DNA of 64,000 nucleotides from Levilactobacillus yonginensis (GCF_003946265.1 NZ_RHNO01000010.1:29727-93726); one strand, 5' to 3'; positions 23,741-33,764 are shown, counted from the first letter of the stretch. Numbers and translations are program-made. The notes: generated by a model from the sequence alone, not told the origin.

Positions 23741-26173
23741 TTATTCAGCCAAGTACGGCAATTCTAGTGTTGCGTGTTCCAAGTTGATAGAGTACTGCAG
23801 GTCCTGGTTTCCTCGCACGGTCATGCCAAAGTCCGTGGCGTAGATGACCAATCCCAGCTGGTGGCCCGCCAACAAACGGTAGTGGGTTGGTTGCAGGGTC
23901 ACCCGTAAGCGATAGAACTGGTTGGGTTTCAGTTCATCGATTTGGTAGGTATTGGTTCGGTTCTGCAGGTTGCGGTGGCCCTTGGTAATCATCTTCCAGG
24001 GTGTCGTCTTGGTCGTTTGAAATTCTCGCAGGCTGTCTTCACGCCAGTGGAACCCTTCGTCCAACGATACGCGGAGTGGGGTGGGTGAAACACCTAACCG
24101 CTTAGCCTCGCCATAATCGACTAACTGGAAGCTCAGGAGGCCAACGGGTTGGTTAACAGCAACTTCTAAGGTAATGACTGGTTTTCCATCGAGGACTTGG
24201 TCTTTGGTCAGGACGGCTGACTTGAATCGTAACCGATGGCCCTTCAGTGGGGAGTCATCGTTTAACAAGTCTCGTTGCCAACTGGCAACGTCGTGCGTGT
24301 ACGCCTGGTACTGGGCCTCGGGCAGTTGGTCGTTAAAGCTGACCGCTGCCTTGAGCGGGGCGGTGGTCGTGGCGACCAATTCCTCCGGATGCAGGTTCAA
24401 CGTGGTGACGGGGTTAGTTGGCGCGTCCCAGTCCGCGTAGCTGTGCCAAGTTTCGGGTTGGACGTTGTCTTGAATGATGACGTTTGGCAACAACGTTTCG
24501 GCCTGATTGTCGACGTCCAGCAGCTCGTGGGTCAGCCAGAGGTTGACGATGTCGGTGTAGTCGATCGAGCGAAAGGCGTTGATATAAATGTGTTGGCCTT
24601 GATGAAGAATCAGCTTCTTGGCAACGGGCAGATCACGGACAGCGTTCCACAAGTTGTTCACGTTGCGTGGTTTCACGTTCCAGTCGTTCAGACCGTGGAC
24701 CAACAACAGGTCCGCCTTGATATTTTTCGCGTTCTTCAGGTAGTTACGGGCGTCCCAGAAGCGGTTGTAGCTCCCAGTCGTCCGGTCTTGACCGCTGGTA
24801 ATGGCAGCTAAGTCAGCCTGCCACTTGGCTTGAATGCGGTGGTAGTCGCCGGCTTGTAGTTGCCGGCTAAACGTTTCCTCAGCAAGTACGTCCGCGTCCT
24901 CGCCGGGGAAACCGCCGGGGGCAACGACCAGACCGCCATCACGGTAGTAGTCGTACCAATTGGAAATGGCAGCTTCACTGATGACCGTCTTCAGGCCGGC
25001 TACCCCGGTCGTTGCGGCAGCAGTGGCCAGCGTTCCCAGATAGGAACGACCAGTCATGGCGATGGCGTGATTGCTCCACCAAGCGGGGATGGCCTGGGTG
25101 GCTTCTCTGCTAGTGAAGGCAGTTCGGTTACCCGCTAGCCATTCGATGATGGCAATGGTGGACGTGGTTTCCTCGGGGTCCCCAGTGGTGCGGACGCCGT
25201 CAGAATCCAGCGTACCAATTCCAGCAGCGTAGACGACGGCAAACCCGCGAGCCAAGAAGTAGTCATTTAACGTGTAGGAGCTTTCCCGGGCAAAACTTTC
25301 CGTGGCCGTGGTGGTCGAAGCCGTCACGGGGCGGGGAGCGGGAATTGGCGTCGTAGCTGGTTCAGCCAGCACGTCCTCACGTGTCAGCTGGTTCGGTTCT
25401 TGCGGTGTCAGGGGCACGTTGACGTCGTGCATCATCTGGTCACCAGCCTCGTCGTTCGTCCCTTGATTGTAAGGACTAGCGGTGTAGAGGACGGGGACCT
25501 TTAACCCAGTGGCAGTTTCCGCTGGCCGCAAGATTTCGGCCTTTAGCAGGTCCCGTTGACCGTCGTGGTCCGTGTCCTGGGGACTTTCAACGTACACGAC
25601 TTCGCGAATCAGCTGGGTCGTATCAAAGACGGCCTGGGCTTTACCGTTAAAAATCAGTGGCTTGGTGACGGTGGCATCGTGGAGGAATGGGGCAAAGTAG
25701 CCGTGAGTTGTCAGGTGGTCCAAGAAGGACTGGCCGTTCTTAGTGTGGGTCGTCAGGAGCAGGTACCAGGCCTGTTTCAGCTCGGCTACCGTAAAATTAG
25801 TGGATTGGTGGTCACTGACGGGCAGCTGGATTTTCGCCATAGCGGCCAGCGGGTCAGCGAGGTCAAAGTCGTCATCGACAGCGAAGCCCAGTCGTTGCAG
25901 GGCTAAGTTGTAAAATACAGTGACGGGCACGTCGTCGTGCTGGCTCAAGAAATCAGCACCGTCCGTGTCAGGGGTGGCCATTAGGTTATGGAGCTGTTGG
26001 GCTACCCGTTGGTCGGTGGAAAATTCTGGCCAGCTACGATCATAGAAATCCCAGAGCAGTTGACTGGGGGTCGTGAGGGCCTGATTGGTGTTATCTAAAA
26101 AATGAATCGTGTGAAGTTCGTCGAGGGCCTGAGCGGGTGCTGTGGGCCGAATGGCAAATTGTTGGTTACGCAT
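23741..26173 (-). CDS. pepX: Xaa-Pro dipeptidyl-peptidase
   Basis: An 810-aa serine peptidase that removes X-Pro dipeptides, a hallmark of lactic acid bacteria. The catalytic Ser is in MTGRSYLGT in the middle of the chain, the Asp lies in the [10 protein letters not shown] region and the His in HQGQHIY. The N-terminal domain ([17 protein letters not shown]) and the C-terminal jelly-roll ([28 protein letters not shown] region) are both complete. It is cytoplasmic, with no signal peptide. It starts 37 bp after the APC permease stop and may be cotranscribed with it. Confidence 0.95.
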   Translation of the reverse strand: MRNQQFAIRPTAPAQALDELHTIHFLDNTNQALTTPSQLLWDFYDRSWPEFSTDQRVAQQLHNLMATPDTDGADFLSQHDDVPVTVFYNLALQRLGFAVDDDFDLADPLAAMAKIQLPVSDHQSTNFTVAELKQAWYLLLTTHTKNGQSFLDHLTTHGYFAPFLHDATVTKPLIFNGKAQAVFDTTQLIREVVYVESPQDTDHDGQRDLLKAEILRPAETATGLKVPVLYTASPYNQGTNDEAGDQMMHDVNVPLTPQEPNQLTREDVLAEPATTPIPAPRPVTASTTTATESFARESSYTLNDYFLARGFAVVYAAGIGTLDSDGVRTTGDPEETTSTIAIIEWLAGNRTAFTSREATQAIPAWWSNHAIAMTGRSYLGTLATAAATTGVAGLKTVISEAAISNWYDYYRDGGLVVAPGGFPGEDADVLAEETFSRQLQAGDYHRIQAKWQADLAAITSGQDRTTGSYNRFWDARNYLKNAKNIKADLLLVHGLNDWNVKPRNVNNLWNAVRDLPVAKKLILHQGQHIYINAFRSIDYTDIVNLWLTHELLDVDNQAETLLPNVIIQDNVQPETWHSYADWDAPTNPVTTLNLHPEELVATTTAPLKAAVSFNDQLPEAQYQAYTHDVASWQRDLLNDDSPLKGHRLRFKSAVLTKDQVLDGKPVITLEVAVNQPVGLLSFQLVDYGEAKRLGVSPTPLRVSLDEGFHWREDSLREFQTTKTTPWKMITKGHRNLQNRTNTYQIDELKPNQFYRLRVTLQPTHYRLLAGHQLGLVIYATDFGMTVRGNQDLQYSINLEHATLELPYLAE

Positions 26174-26210
26174 AAATTTCGCCTACCTTATCAATTTTGC
26201 AAAGTAACTA

Positions 26211-27608
26211 TTAATCTTCTTGGTCATTGAGCCGACTGTGGCGTAAACCATAGCTGAAGTAAATGACGAGTCCTAAAGCAAACCAAATCGAGGAAGCAAT
26301 CCAAGTTTCAGCGGGTAATTGAAGCATCATGCCGAAACACAGTAAGCCAGAAATGATTGGCAAGACGGGGTACCAGGGAACCTTGAAGCCGGAGTTTTGG
26401 GGCAGGTTGGGCAGGTGCCGCAACCGAATGATCCCAAAGGAAACGAAGAGAAAGGCCACCAGAGTCCCGATGTTGACCAGGTTGGTCAGTTGGGCCAGTG
26501 GCACGAAGCCGCCTAGCAAGGCGATAACGATGGTGATGACCGCCAGACTATTTTTGGGCGTCCCCGTTTGATCGTCGATCTTACCGAGAAACTTGGGCAG
26601 CAGGCCGTCCCGACCAATCGAGTAGATCAGGCGTGAAGAACTGTAGATCATCGTGACCATCATGGTGAACATCCCAGCGAGCGCACCCAATGAGATGATA
26701 CCGGAGGTCCAGTTTTGATGAACTAAGGTCAGCGCAAATGCGACCGGATCGGCCACGTTCAGTTTGGTGTAGTGGACCATCCCAGTGAGGACCACGGCGA
26801 CCAACATGTAGAGCACGGACGCTACGATGAGGGTGCCGATGATTCCAATGGGCATGTTCTTCTTAGGATTTTTCACTTCAGCAGCTGAGGCAGAAACCAC
26901 GTCAAAGCCGAGGTAAGCAAAGAAGACGGTTGAAGCACCCCGTAGAATCCCCTTAGTCCCAAATGGGGCAAAGGGTTGCCAGTTGCTGGGCTTTACGTAG
27001 AAGACACCGACGATAACGAAGAGAATGATGATCGCAATCTTAACGAAGACAATCAGGTTGTTGATCCGCATGGATTCTCGCATCCCCCGGTTTAACAACC
27101 AGCTGATGAAGAGTACCACTAAGATGGCAACCACGTTCCCGTACGTCCCGTGTGCGGGATCGTAGGGGCCGGTGACGGCCGTGGGGAGGCTGAGGTGGAA
27201 ACCGGCTAGAAACGAATTAAAATAGGCACCAAATGAATTGGCGACCGCTGCGACGGCGAGGACGTATTCTAGAATCAACGCCCAGCCGAGAATCCAGCCG
27301 ATGATTTCGCCGAAGACCAGGTTCCCGTAGGAGTAGGCGGAACCGGCAACGGGGAGAACGGAGGCAAACTCGGCGTAGCACATGGCCGCGGTAGAACAGA
27401 CGACGGCGGCCAGCAGGAACGACAGGACAATGCCGGGACCACTGTATTGGGCAGCAATTGTACCGGGGAGGATGAAAATCCCGGTCCCGATGACGGCCCC
27501 AATTCCGAGTGACATGAGATCCTTTGCTGACATGGTCTTGGCAAAGTGTTGGTCACTCTTTAAATAATTATCTAAGCGTTCGCGTCGAAAAATTCGCGAA
27601 ATAGCCAT
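26211..27608 (-). CDS. APC-superfamily amino acid permease (YfnA/CAT-like)
   Basis: A 465-aa permease with 12 hydrophobic helices. It has the amphipathic start (LDNYLKSDQHFAKTMSAKDLMSLGIGAVIGTGIF) and the GIGAVIGTGIF substrate loop typical of cationic amino acid transporter-like proteins; FLGKIDDQTGTPKNSLA is the conserved cytoplasmic loop. The exact substrate is unknown. It is preceded by a good promoter with a cre-like site downstream of the start point, so it is probably under carbon catabolite control. Confidence 0.88.
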   Translation of the reverse strand: MAISRIFRRERLDNYLKSDQHFAKTMSAKDLMSLGIGAVIGTGIFILPGTIAAQYSGPGIVLSFLLAAVVCSTAAMCYAEFASVLPVAGSAYSYGNLVFGEIIGWILGWALILEYVLAVAAVANSFGAYFNSFLAGFHLSLPTAVTGPYDPAHGTYGNVVAILVVLFISWLLNRGMRESMRINNLIVFVKIAIIILFVIVGVFYVKPSNWQPFAPFGTKGILRGASTVFFAYLGFDVVSASAAEVKNPKKNMPIGIIGTLIVASVLYMLVAVVLTGMVHYTKLNVADPVAFALTLVHQNWTSGIISLGALAGMFTMMVTMIYSSSRLIYSIGRDGLLPKFLGKIDDQTGTPKNSLAVITIVIALLGGFVPLAQLTNLVNIGTLVAFLFVSFGIIRLRHLPNLPQNSGFKVPWYPVLPIISGLLCFGMMLQLPAETWIASSIWFALGLVIYFSYGLRHSRLNDQED

Positions 27609-27742
27609 TAAAAAGCCTCCTTATGTAGGTAACACGATGGGGTCATCTATCTAATGAAAGGATTAGTTCGGATAAAATGATAGCGAGCAGTGGCCAGAAT
27701 CCGTGTAGTCGTGGTTAAATGACCAGTGAATTTAATTAAAAA

Positions 27743-27756
27743 AGAAAACGTTTTCT
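27743..27756 (-). promoter_or_regulatory. cre-like site (CcpA) before the APC permease
   Basis: AGAAAACGTTTTCT fits the TGWAANCGNTNWCA consensus at 12 of 14 positions. It lies about 45-58 bp downstream of the predicted start point, where CcpA would block elongation. Confidence 0.55.
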
Positions 27757-27807
27757 TCCATATTAATAGGTGAATCCCGCTCGTGTCAAAACGGTGATAT
27801 CTCGGAT

Positions 27808-27837
27808 AGTGTACCCTAGACTTAAATTAAAAGTCAA
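27808..27837 (-). promoter_or_regulatory. Promoter of APC permease gene
   Basis: Minus strand: TTGACT (27837-27832), 18 bp, TACACT (27813-27808). Start near 27801, leader about 190 bases. The rest of the 27609-27943 gap holds only the cre-like site. Confidence 0.65.
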
Positions 27838-27943
27838 TGAGAGTTGGGCAGACTTTTACCGAAAGTCAGATAAAATTACCCCACGCGCTTCGTTTTCGTT
27901 CTAAAATAGAGCCAGTATGAGTGAAATGAGGAGGCAATTAGCC

Positions 27944-28372
27944 ATGATTACCGAAAGAGCCAGCGGTGCAGTGGTCTACCGTTTGGAAAACGACCAACCG
28001 CAATATTTATTATTAAAGAGCGCAACTAGTAACTTCTGGGGATTCCCCAAGGGCCACGTCGAAGGCACTGAGAGTGACATTGAAACGGCCGTTCGAGAGA
28101 TTCGGGAGGAGACCAGTCTAGAGGTCGCCATCAATCCGGAATTTCATGCGGACTTAGATTACGACATGAAGAACGGGCATCACAAGCACGTGGTCCTCTA
28201 TACGGCGCTGGTTCCTGCCGACGCACAGATCAAGCGACAGGTGGAAGAAATCAGTGAATACGGTTGGTTTGACTTTGCCACGGCCCATGACAAGCTGACT
28301 TTTGATAACCTGAAGAGCTTGTTATCAATGGCGGACGACTATCTGACGGGGGACGCGCAGGATGGAGAATAA
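27944..28372 (+). CDS. NUDIX hydrolase (Ap4A hydrolase-like)
   Basis: A 142-aa pyrophosphohydrolase. ATG 27944 (MITERASGAVVYRL) follows GAGGAGG; the in-frame ATG at 27917 has no site. The Nudix box runs GHVEGTESDIETAVREIREE with the REIREET core. The start and the FWGFPKGHVE context are those of asymmetric diadenosine tetraphosphate hydrolases. It overlaps the next gene by 11 bp, so the two are translated together. Confidence 0.88.
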   Translation: MITERASGAVVYRLENDQPQYLLLKSATSNFWGFPKGHVEGTESDIETAVREIREETSLEVAINPEFHADLDYDMKNGHHKHVVLYTALVPADAQIKRQVEEISEYGWFDFATAHDKLTFDNLKSLLSMADDYLTGDAQDGE

Positions 28373-28937
28373 GGTCATCGTGATTACCGGCGCGACTGGG
28401 ACCGGCAAGACGACCGTCCAAGATTATTTGGTCAGTCACTATCCAGTTACCAAGATCATTACCCACACCACCCGCCCACCACGTCAGGGTGAAGTTGATG
28501 GGACGGATTACTATTTTGAAACGGAAGAGAGCTTTCCTAAGAACCACTACCTGGAATCGGTGGTGTATTCGGGTTACCACTACGGCTCTTCACGCGAAGG
28601 CATCACGGCGGGATTCAAACGCGCACCGTTTACGGCCATCGTTTTGGATGGTAAGGGCGCCATCACCTACGCACAACAGCTGGGTGACCAGGCAGTGATT
28701 CTCTTCCTGACGGTCAGCGATTCAGCCAAGTTGGCTCACCGCCTCTCCAAGCGCGGGGATGATGAGGCCATGATGGCGCAACGACTAGCCAGTCCGGAAT
28801 ATCATCGGGATCTGACCATGCCACTGGCGCTGCGGGGCCACGCTATTCAGCTGAATAATGATAATTGGGCGCAGACTCAAGTGAAGCTCGATGAGCTGAT
28901 GGCGGGGCTTCAGCGGTCTGAGGCGGCTGATAGTTGA
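28362..28937 (+). CDS. Guanylate kinase-like nucleotide-binding protein
   Basis: A 191-aa P-loop protein. GATGTGKTT near residue 10, the THTTRPPRQGEVDGTDYYF motif of the GMP-binding region, and EGIT-type lid sequence place it in the guanylate kinase family. It is shorter and more diverged than the housekeeping Gmk, which is expected elsewhere. It may act on another nucleotide, fitting its coupled NUDIX partner. No terminator follows; repeat J starts 64 bp downstream. Confidence 0.85.
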   Translation: MENKVIVITGATGTGKTTVQDYLVSHYPVTKIITHTTRPPRQGEVDGTDYYFETEESFPKNHYLESVVYSGYHYGSSREGITAGFKRAPFTAIVLDGKGAITYAQQLGDQAVILFLTVSDSAKLAHRLSKRGDDEAMMAQRLASPEYHRDLTMPLALRGHAIQLNNDNWAQTQVKLDELMAGLQRSEAADS

Positions 28938-29001
28938 GTTTCATCCCAAGTATGCTAAACTAACAGGGAATTCGGCAAAATATTGACAGCGCTGTGTCAG
29001 T

Positions 29002-29155
29002 TCGCCTTACCGGTTGGCAGAGATGGGCTGGAACGGTGCCGGCACAACTTTGAGCCTCACCAAAACCGTGAGTCTCAAAGCTTGGCCTTGTTCTAAGCCG
29101 TAAACGGCTAAGAACAACGAGGCGCCTGAGCCCATCTCTGGCAACCTCACGGCTG
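29002..29155 (+). repeat. Cloverleaf repeat, class II, copy J (+ orientation)
   Basis: Closing arms 29014-29029 and 29129-29144 pair at 15 of 16. One internal arm is TTCTAAGCCG/CGGCTAAGAA. Left partner of K. Confidence 0.88.
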
Positions 29156-29238
29156 ATACTGATTGTGGCTGCCAATATTTATGCCTGACGTCAAATGGGT
29201 GGTTCGTCAGCCATGGTGACATATAAGAACGATCACCG

Positions 29239-29391
29239 TTAGCCGTGAGGGTGGGAAAAATAGGCTCAGCCGTGGCACTACCTTAGCACGGTGGGTTTCC
29301 GTGGTTAGGTAGAACCGAGTTTTGAGACCGCTCTTTGGCTCAAAATCGTGTTCACAGCGTTCCAGCCTATTTTTCCCACCCGGTAAGGCGG
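29239..29391 (-). repeat. Cloverleaf repeat, class II, copy K (- orientation)
   Basis: Closing arms 29249-29266 and 29364-29381 pair perfectly over 18 bp. Outer marks GTTAGCCGTGAG and CCGGTAAGGCGG. The remaining sequence between J and K shows no gene. Confidence 0.9.
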
Positions 29392-29442
29392 ACACACCCA
29401 CCGTAAAAAAGAATGAATAATAAATGAAGGAGACCGCCCATC

Positions 29443-29901
29443 ATGGCAGAATCTTTAACCGCCGCTGTGACCATTTTGCGGAACAATAAATTGAAGCTGA
29501 CCAAGCAACGGCACGCACTCTTAGAGTTTTTGCTGACCAACCAAGGCCACTACACGGATGTCGTGGCTGTGGATGCTTACATGCGGACGGAATTTCCGGG
29601 GATGAGTCATAATACGGTGTACCGCAACCTCAAGGAGTTTGAAGAGGTTGGCATCGTTGAACAAAACACCGAACAGGAACGCGCGCGGGTCAAGTATCAG
29701 TGTGACTTCCATCACCAACATCATCACCACTTTATTTGTCAGCATTGTGGGAAGGTTATCGAGTTACAAATGTGCCCGATGGACTTTTTTACGGATCAAT
29801 TACCTGGCGCTGAAATCACGGGGCACAGCTTTGAGTTGTATGGTCTGTGTGCCGAATGTAAGGCAGCCGGTGTGAGTGACCAAGACTTAGTCAAAAATTA
29901 A
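29443..29901 (+). CDS. Fur-family metal/peroxide regulator
   Basis: A 152-aa winged-helix repressor. The DNA-binding half has LKLTKQRHALLEFL and MSHNTVYRNLKEFEEVGIV. The metal half has a His run (HHQHHHHFICQHC) and a second CAEC pair, which form the structural zinc site. Whether it senses iron, zinc or peroxide (Fur, Zur or PerR) cannot be decided by eye. ATG 29443 follows GAAGGAGA. Gene order gives no clue to its targets. Confidence 0.88.
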   Translation: MAESLTAAVTILRNNKLKLTKQRHALLEFLLTNQGHYTDVVAVDAYMRTEFPGMSHNTVYRNLKEFEEVGIVEQNTEQERARVKYQCDFHHQHHHHFICQHCGKVIELQMCPMDFFTDQLPGAEITGHSFELYGLCAECKAAGVSDQDLVKN

Positions 29902-29978
29902 GGGAATTTTGAGAGATTTTTGGCTTAAATGTGGGACAATGAAGTCTAATTAGGTAAAGACGTAAGGAGGAATGACAC

Positions 29979-30503
29979 ATGGCGTACCGGACACCACCAT
30001 TTATCACGCCATTTGCAATTGTTTCGATGGCCTTGGCTCTCGGAGCAACGAACGTGGTGACGAACACGGTCACCAAGTCTAATGAAGGGGCCTCGCGAGT
30101 TTCTAACACCAGTTCATCATTAGTTAGTGGCCTGTCATCGAGCGATTCCAAAAAGAATAGCGATGATAGTAGTAAGAAGGAGTCTGATTCTTCGAAGAAG
30201 GACAGCAGTAGTGATGAATCATCAGACAGTTCATCCACGGACACGCAAAGTTCTTCGGCGGATACGACTTCTGATACGGAATCATCCCACGCAACGACAA
30301 CGGGGAATACTGGGACGACTTCTAAGAAGAAAAACTCCAGCTCGACCACGACTAACAACAATAACAGCACCAATAATACGACGGATGACACCACCGACAG
30401 TGGCAGCACGACTGGTGATACGACTGACGACACGCAGAGTGCACAGACGTATAGTCATTCGGCGGCTAATACGACCGACGGCACAACCAGTGCAGGTCAA
30501 TAA
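29979..30503 (+). CDS. Ser/Thr/Asp-rich surface protein (174 aa)
   Basis: Starts MAYRTPPFITPFAIVSMALALG, one membrane helix or uncleaved signal, then a low-complexity stretch of Ser, Asp, Lys, Thr and Asn to the end (for example SSDSKKNSDDSSKKESDSSK). No enzymatic domain or LPxTG motif. AAGGAGG precedes the ATG. It may be a glycosylated stalk attached by its N-terminus. It is 20 bp upstream of the next membrane protein gene, likely one operon. Confidence 0.75.
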   Translation: MAYRTPPFITPFAIVSMALALGATNVVTNTVTKSNEGASRVSNTSSSLVSGLSSSDSKKNSDDSSKKESDSSKKDSSSDESSDSSSTDTQSSSADTTSDTESSHATTTGNTGTTSKKKNSSSTTTNNNNSTNNTTDDTTDSGSTTGDTTDDTQSAQTYSHSAANTTDGTTSAGQ

Positions 30504-30523
30504 GAGAGGAGGGCGAATCATTC

Positions 30524-31456
30524 ATGTTAAGTTTTCTTGATATGGTCAACCATTACTTGGGCTACATCAACGTCAGCGTAAAGATTAAGAACCGCATCTA
30601 TGTCATTTTGGGGATGTTGGGGGATATTTACCTGTTCTATATCGGGATTCGTTACCTTCAAAATGGTCACCCGTTCTGGGGACTGTTGATTCTGTTGATT
30701 GCGTTGGCCCTGCTATACTTCGAGTACTTGAATACCATCTATTATTTCACGGATAAAAAGGCACCGTTTGATATTTCGCCTAAGATCGAAAAGCTATTGC
30801 ATATCAAACCCAAAGAAGCCGAGTTGGAAGATAACAAACATCACGCCATGCGGGGTGGGCGGAACATTCCAGCTAACGGATACTTCGATGAGAAGAAGAT
30901 TTTACCTGGTAAGCTAAAGTCTTCTGCTGTGGAAACACAAAACATCCAAACGTTAGCAACCCGTTTACAGCAGAATCAGTTGTTAGCTATGGATTACTCT
31001 GGCTTAGGCGAACGTGAAATCATGGAACAGACGCAAAAGAACGGCAAGCCCGTTTACGCGTCCGGACCTGGCGCCATGATTCCTTACTTTGAGATGCAAT
31101 CTGAAGGTAACCAACTGGTGGTCTATGCTGGGATGAACCAAGCCGAGAAACAACGGGTCGGTTCGGTTAGCACGGTGGGACTGCAAAATGTCCAGGATGT
31201 GCGGGACCAATTTGAACTGTACTTAGCCAACGCGACCTTGGTTGGTGGACCGTTCAAAGTGTTGGGACGCACCTCACTGATCGAACAACCCAATGATTTC
31301 CAAGTGGCGGTTCAATTGGCCTATAAGCATAGCGATGATGCCTCATCGACTGGTGACACCACCGTGTCAAGTCGACGGCAACGTTACGATGAACCGTCAG
31401 CGGCCACGTCGAATGATGACGAGCCCATGACGCGGACATCGCGGTACCATCATTAA
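30524..31456 (+). CDS. Conserved membrane protein with two N-terminal helices (310 aa)
   Basis: Two hydrophobic helices near residues 25-65 (IYVILGMLGDIYLFYIGI and FWGLLILLIALALLYF). The soluble part of about 200 residues contains NIQTLATRLQQNQLLAMDYSG and a beta-rich FELYLANATLVGGPFKVLGR segment, and the tail is Ser/Thr-rich and charged. I have seen this type only in lactobacilli and know no function. GAGAGGAGG precedes ATG 30524. Possibly assembled with the Ser/Thr-rich protein encoded just upstream. Confidence 0.75.
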   Translation: MLSFLDMVNHYLGYINVSVKIKNRIYVILGMLGDIYLFYIGIRYLQNGHPFWGLLILLIALALLYFEYLNTIYYFTDKKAPFDISPKIEKLLHIKPKEAELEDNKHHAMRGGRNIPANGYFDEKKILPGKLKSSAVETQNIQTLATRLQQNQLLAMDYSGLGEREIMEQTQKNGKPVYASGPGAMIPYFEMQSEGNQLVVYAGMNQAEKQRVGSVSTVGLQNVQDVRDQFELYLANATLVGGPFKVLGRTSLIEQPNDFQVAVQLAYKHSDDASSTGDTTVSSRRQRYDEPSAATSNDDEPMTRTSRYHH

Positions 31457-31487
31457 GTTTAGCTAGTTAATTAAAATATGACTGATT

Positions 31488-31527
31488 AGAGCACGTAACC
31501 GTGAAAGCGGGGACGGGCTCTTTTTTT
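31488..31527 (+). terminator. Terminator after the two-gene surface operon
   Basis: AGAGC-CGT/ACG-GCTCT stem with internal GC pairs and a T7 run. Confidence 0.75.
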
Positions 31528-31581
31528 AGTTAGCGGTTGAAGGCTGAACTTGCTATGGCAATAATATGAGCGTGTCTTTTC

Positions 31582-31690
31582 GCCTTACTGGCCGCTGGAT
31601 TTGGGCTCACCCAGTATTTTGCAGTCGGCTGTCTGTTATCTATGGTACCGCCATAAGCGGCTCAACTGCCCCCAGGCAGGGACAAGCATA
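31582..31690 (+). repeat. Degraded class II repeat fragment
   Basis: Keeps CGCCTTACTGGCC and GGGCTCA pieces, but the arms no longer pair well. It stands where the left partner of copy L would be. Confidence 0.5.
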
Positions 31691-31705
31691 GTCACACTAC
31701 AATTA

Positions 31706-31887
31706 GAGCTGGAGGAGGGCAGGAATGTAGCCAGCTGTGAAAGTGGTGTTGGCTGGTGACTTTCCAGCATACAGCACGGGCGACTTTGAAGACACGCGGT
31801 TTTCGTGGCTTCAAATCGAGCGAGAAGCCAGCACTTTGGCTGAAGCGTCCCCACAGCAGGCGGAATCCCTGACCTCCTCCGGCGGAT
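31706..31887 (-). repeat. Cloverleaf repeat, class I, copy L (- orientation)
   Basis: Closing arms 31711-31725 and 31867-31880 (GGAGGAGG.CAGG core). Internal arms closely match copies C and W. It lies upstream of the gln promoter. Confidence 0.85.
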
Positions 31888-32041
31888 GTCCAATTCACCT
31901 GCTTTAGGAGAATTATCATTGAAAACGGTCCCGTTGAGACAGTCACCGCACAATTTTTTTCAGATGAACCAAACCCGTGGTGGGGCTAAATTTTGGTAGG
32001 TTTAATCGTTAGCGGGGGTGGCCATCTTAAAGCTGTTTACT

Positions 32042-32070
32042 TTGACCGAGTAATTTTTTTGGTTTAAACT
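32042..32070 (+). promoter_or_regulatory. Promoter of glutamine-type ABC operon
   Basis: TTGACC (32042-32047), 17 bp, TAAACT (32065-32070). Start near 32077, leader about 90 bases. Confidence 0.6.
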
Positions 32071-32167
32071 AAATTTTAGACACTATTATATCTGGTGGTC
32101 AAAACCAGTACGGGGCGCTAGTATTCGGGCCTGACGGCGATACTTTAACTAGTGGAGGGAAATACTT

Positions 32168-32908
32168 ATGTCAATGATTGAATTTCACAACGTGGAAAAG
32201 TACTATGGCAGCTTTCACGCCTTGCATAACATTAATTTGACGATTGAAGCCGGTGAAACCGTTGTTCTGATTGGACCTTCGGGGTCTGGGAAGTCAACAC
32301 TGATTCGGACCGTGAATGGTCTGGAACAGATTCGTCACGGGCAACTGATCGTTAACGGACAAGACCTGGCCAACCCCAAGACGGATATTAATCGAATCCG
32401 GAAAAACGTGGGAATGGTGTTCCAACACTTTAATTTGTACGCGAACAAGACGATTCTCGAAAACATTATGCTTTCGCCACGGATTGTTTTACACCGTGGT
32501 GAAGCGGAAAACAAAAAGGTCGCTATGGAAATGCTCGACCGAGTTGGCTTAGCAGACCAAGCACCTAAGATGCCATCCCAGCTTTCAGGGGGACAACAAC
32601 AACGGATCGCGATTGCGCGTTCGCTGGCCATGAAGCCTAAGTGTTTGTTGTTCGATGAACCAACCAGTGCGTTGGACCCTGAAATGATCGATGATGTGTT
32701 GAACGTTATGAAGACCATCGCACGGGACTCCAGTATGACGTCCCTCGTGGTGACCCACGAAATGGGCTTTGCCCGTGAAGTGGCCAACCGGGTTATCTTT
32801 ATGGCTGACGGTCGGATTCTGGAAGACGATAGCAAGGAGACTTTCTTTGACGGTGAGCCAACTAACGAACGTGCTCGTCAATTCTTAAGCAAGATCATCA
32901 CACACTAA
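32168..32908 (+). CDS. glnQ: Polar amino acid ABC importer ATPase
   Basis: A 246-aa ATPase with Walker A GPSGSGKST, signature LSGGQQQ, Walker B CLLFDEPTSALDPE and VVTHEMGFA, the set typical of GlnQ/HisP. GGAGGGAAATACTT precedes the ATG. First of four tightly spaced genes (19 bp, 4-bp overlap, 16 bp) encoding ATPase, receptor and two permeases. Glutamine or glutamate is the usual substrate of this gene order in lactobacilli; that is inference from family. Confidence 0.92.
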   Translation: MSMIEFHNVEKYYGSFHALHNINLTIEAGETVVLIGPSGSGKSTLIRTVNGLEQIRHGQLIVNGQDLANPKTDINRIRKNVGMVFQHFNLYANKTILENIMLSPRIVLHRGEAENKKVAMEMLDRVGLADQAPKMPSQLSGGQQQRIAIARSLAMKPKCLLFDEPTSALDPEMIDDVLNVMKTIARDSSMTSLVVTHEMGFAREVANRVIFMADGRILEDDSKETFFDGEPTNERARQFLSKIITH

Positions 32909-32927
32909 TCAGGGGAGGAATTTAGCT

Positions 32928-33764
32928 ATGAAAAGATTGATTCGAAATCTTGGCCTCTTGCTGACCCTGGTGGCGGTCTCCGTGGTGGTTACGGCATGTG
33001 GCAGTCAGTCACTGGCGTCCAAAAACGTGCTGAAGACCGATCAACAATCTAAGACCGTTACCTGGGGTGTCAAAGCGGATACCCGGTTGTTTGGATTGCT
33101 AGACACGAAGGATGGCAAAATCAAAGGATTTGAAATTGATTTGGCTAAGGCGTTGACCAAGCAAATGTTAGGCAAGAATGCCAAAGCAAAGTTTATTCAA
33201 GTAACGAGTTCGACACGGATTCCAATGCTGAAGAACGGTAACATTGATGCCATTATGGCTACCATGACGCCTTCTCCAGAACGGCGGAAGCAAGTGTCTT
33301 TCTCAGATCAATATTTCCTGGCGGGCCAATCATTACTGGTCAAGAAGGGCAGTAGCATCAGGAACGTTAAAGATTTAAATGAGCAAAAGGCCACCGTCTT
33401 AGGGGTCGTCGGTTCTGACTCCGTGCAAAACGTCGCCAAGGTCGCTCCGAACGCCAAGGTCCTACAGCTGACCGACTACGCCCAAGCAATGACGGCGTTG
33501 AAGTCCGGTCAAGGTCAAGCGTTGACGACTGATAATGGGATTCTGTATGGGATGTCCATTCAGAATCCGGGCTATGAAGTTACCAAGGGGTCATTCGTCT
33601 CCGAACCTTACGGCATTGCCATCAACAAGAACCAAACGCAGTTCAGACTGGCCGTCAACCAAGCGTTGAAGCAGGTTCGGGCTAGCGGCGAATACAACAA
33701 GATTCTTCACAAATGGTTCCACAACGTGAAGGGCTTCGACTACGAGGAGGCGGCTAAAGAATGA
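32928..33764 (+). CDS. glnH: Polar amino acid ABC importer binding lipoprotein
   Basis: A 278-aa receptor. The signal peptide ends VVVTAC (lipidated Cys near residue 24). The mature domain has the family-3 features GFEIDLAKAL, MATMTPSPERRKQVSFSDQYF and YGIAINKNQTQF. Its stop overlaps the first permease start by 4 bp. The ligand is probably glutamine/glutamate, not certain. Confidence 0.9.
   Translation: MKRLIRNLGLLLTLVAVSVVVTACGSQSLASKNVLKTDQQSKTVTWGVKADTRLFGLLDTKDGKIKGFEIDLAKALTKQMLGKNAKAKFIQVTSSTRIPMLKNGNIDAIMATMTPSPERRKQVSFSDQYFLAGQSLLVKKGSSIRNVKDLNEQKATVLGVVGSDSVQNVAKVAPNAKVLQLTDYAQAMTALKSGQGQALTTDNGILYGMSIQNPGYEVTKGSFVSEPYGIAINKNQTQFRLAVNQALKQVRASGEYNKILHKWFHNVKGFDYEEAAKE

Noticed and set aside
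24275..25906. Antisense open frames within pepX
   Set aside because: They mirror the codon pattern of pepX on the other strand and have no ribosome binding sites.
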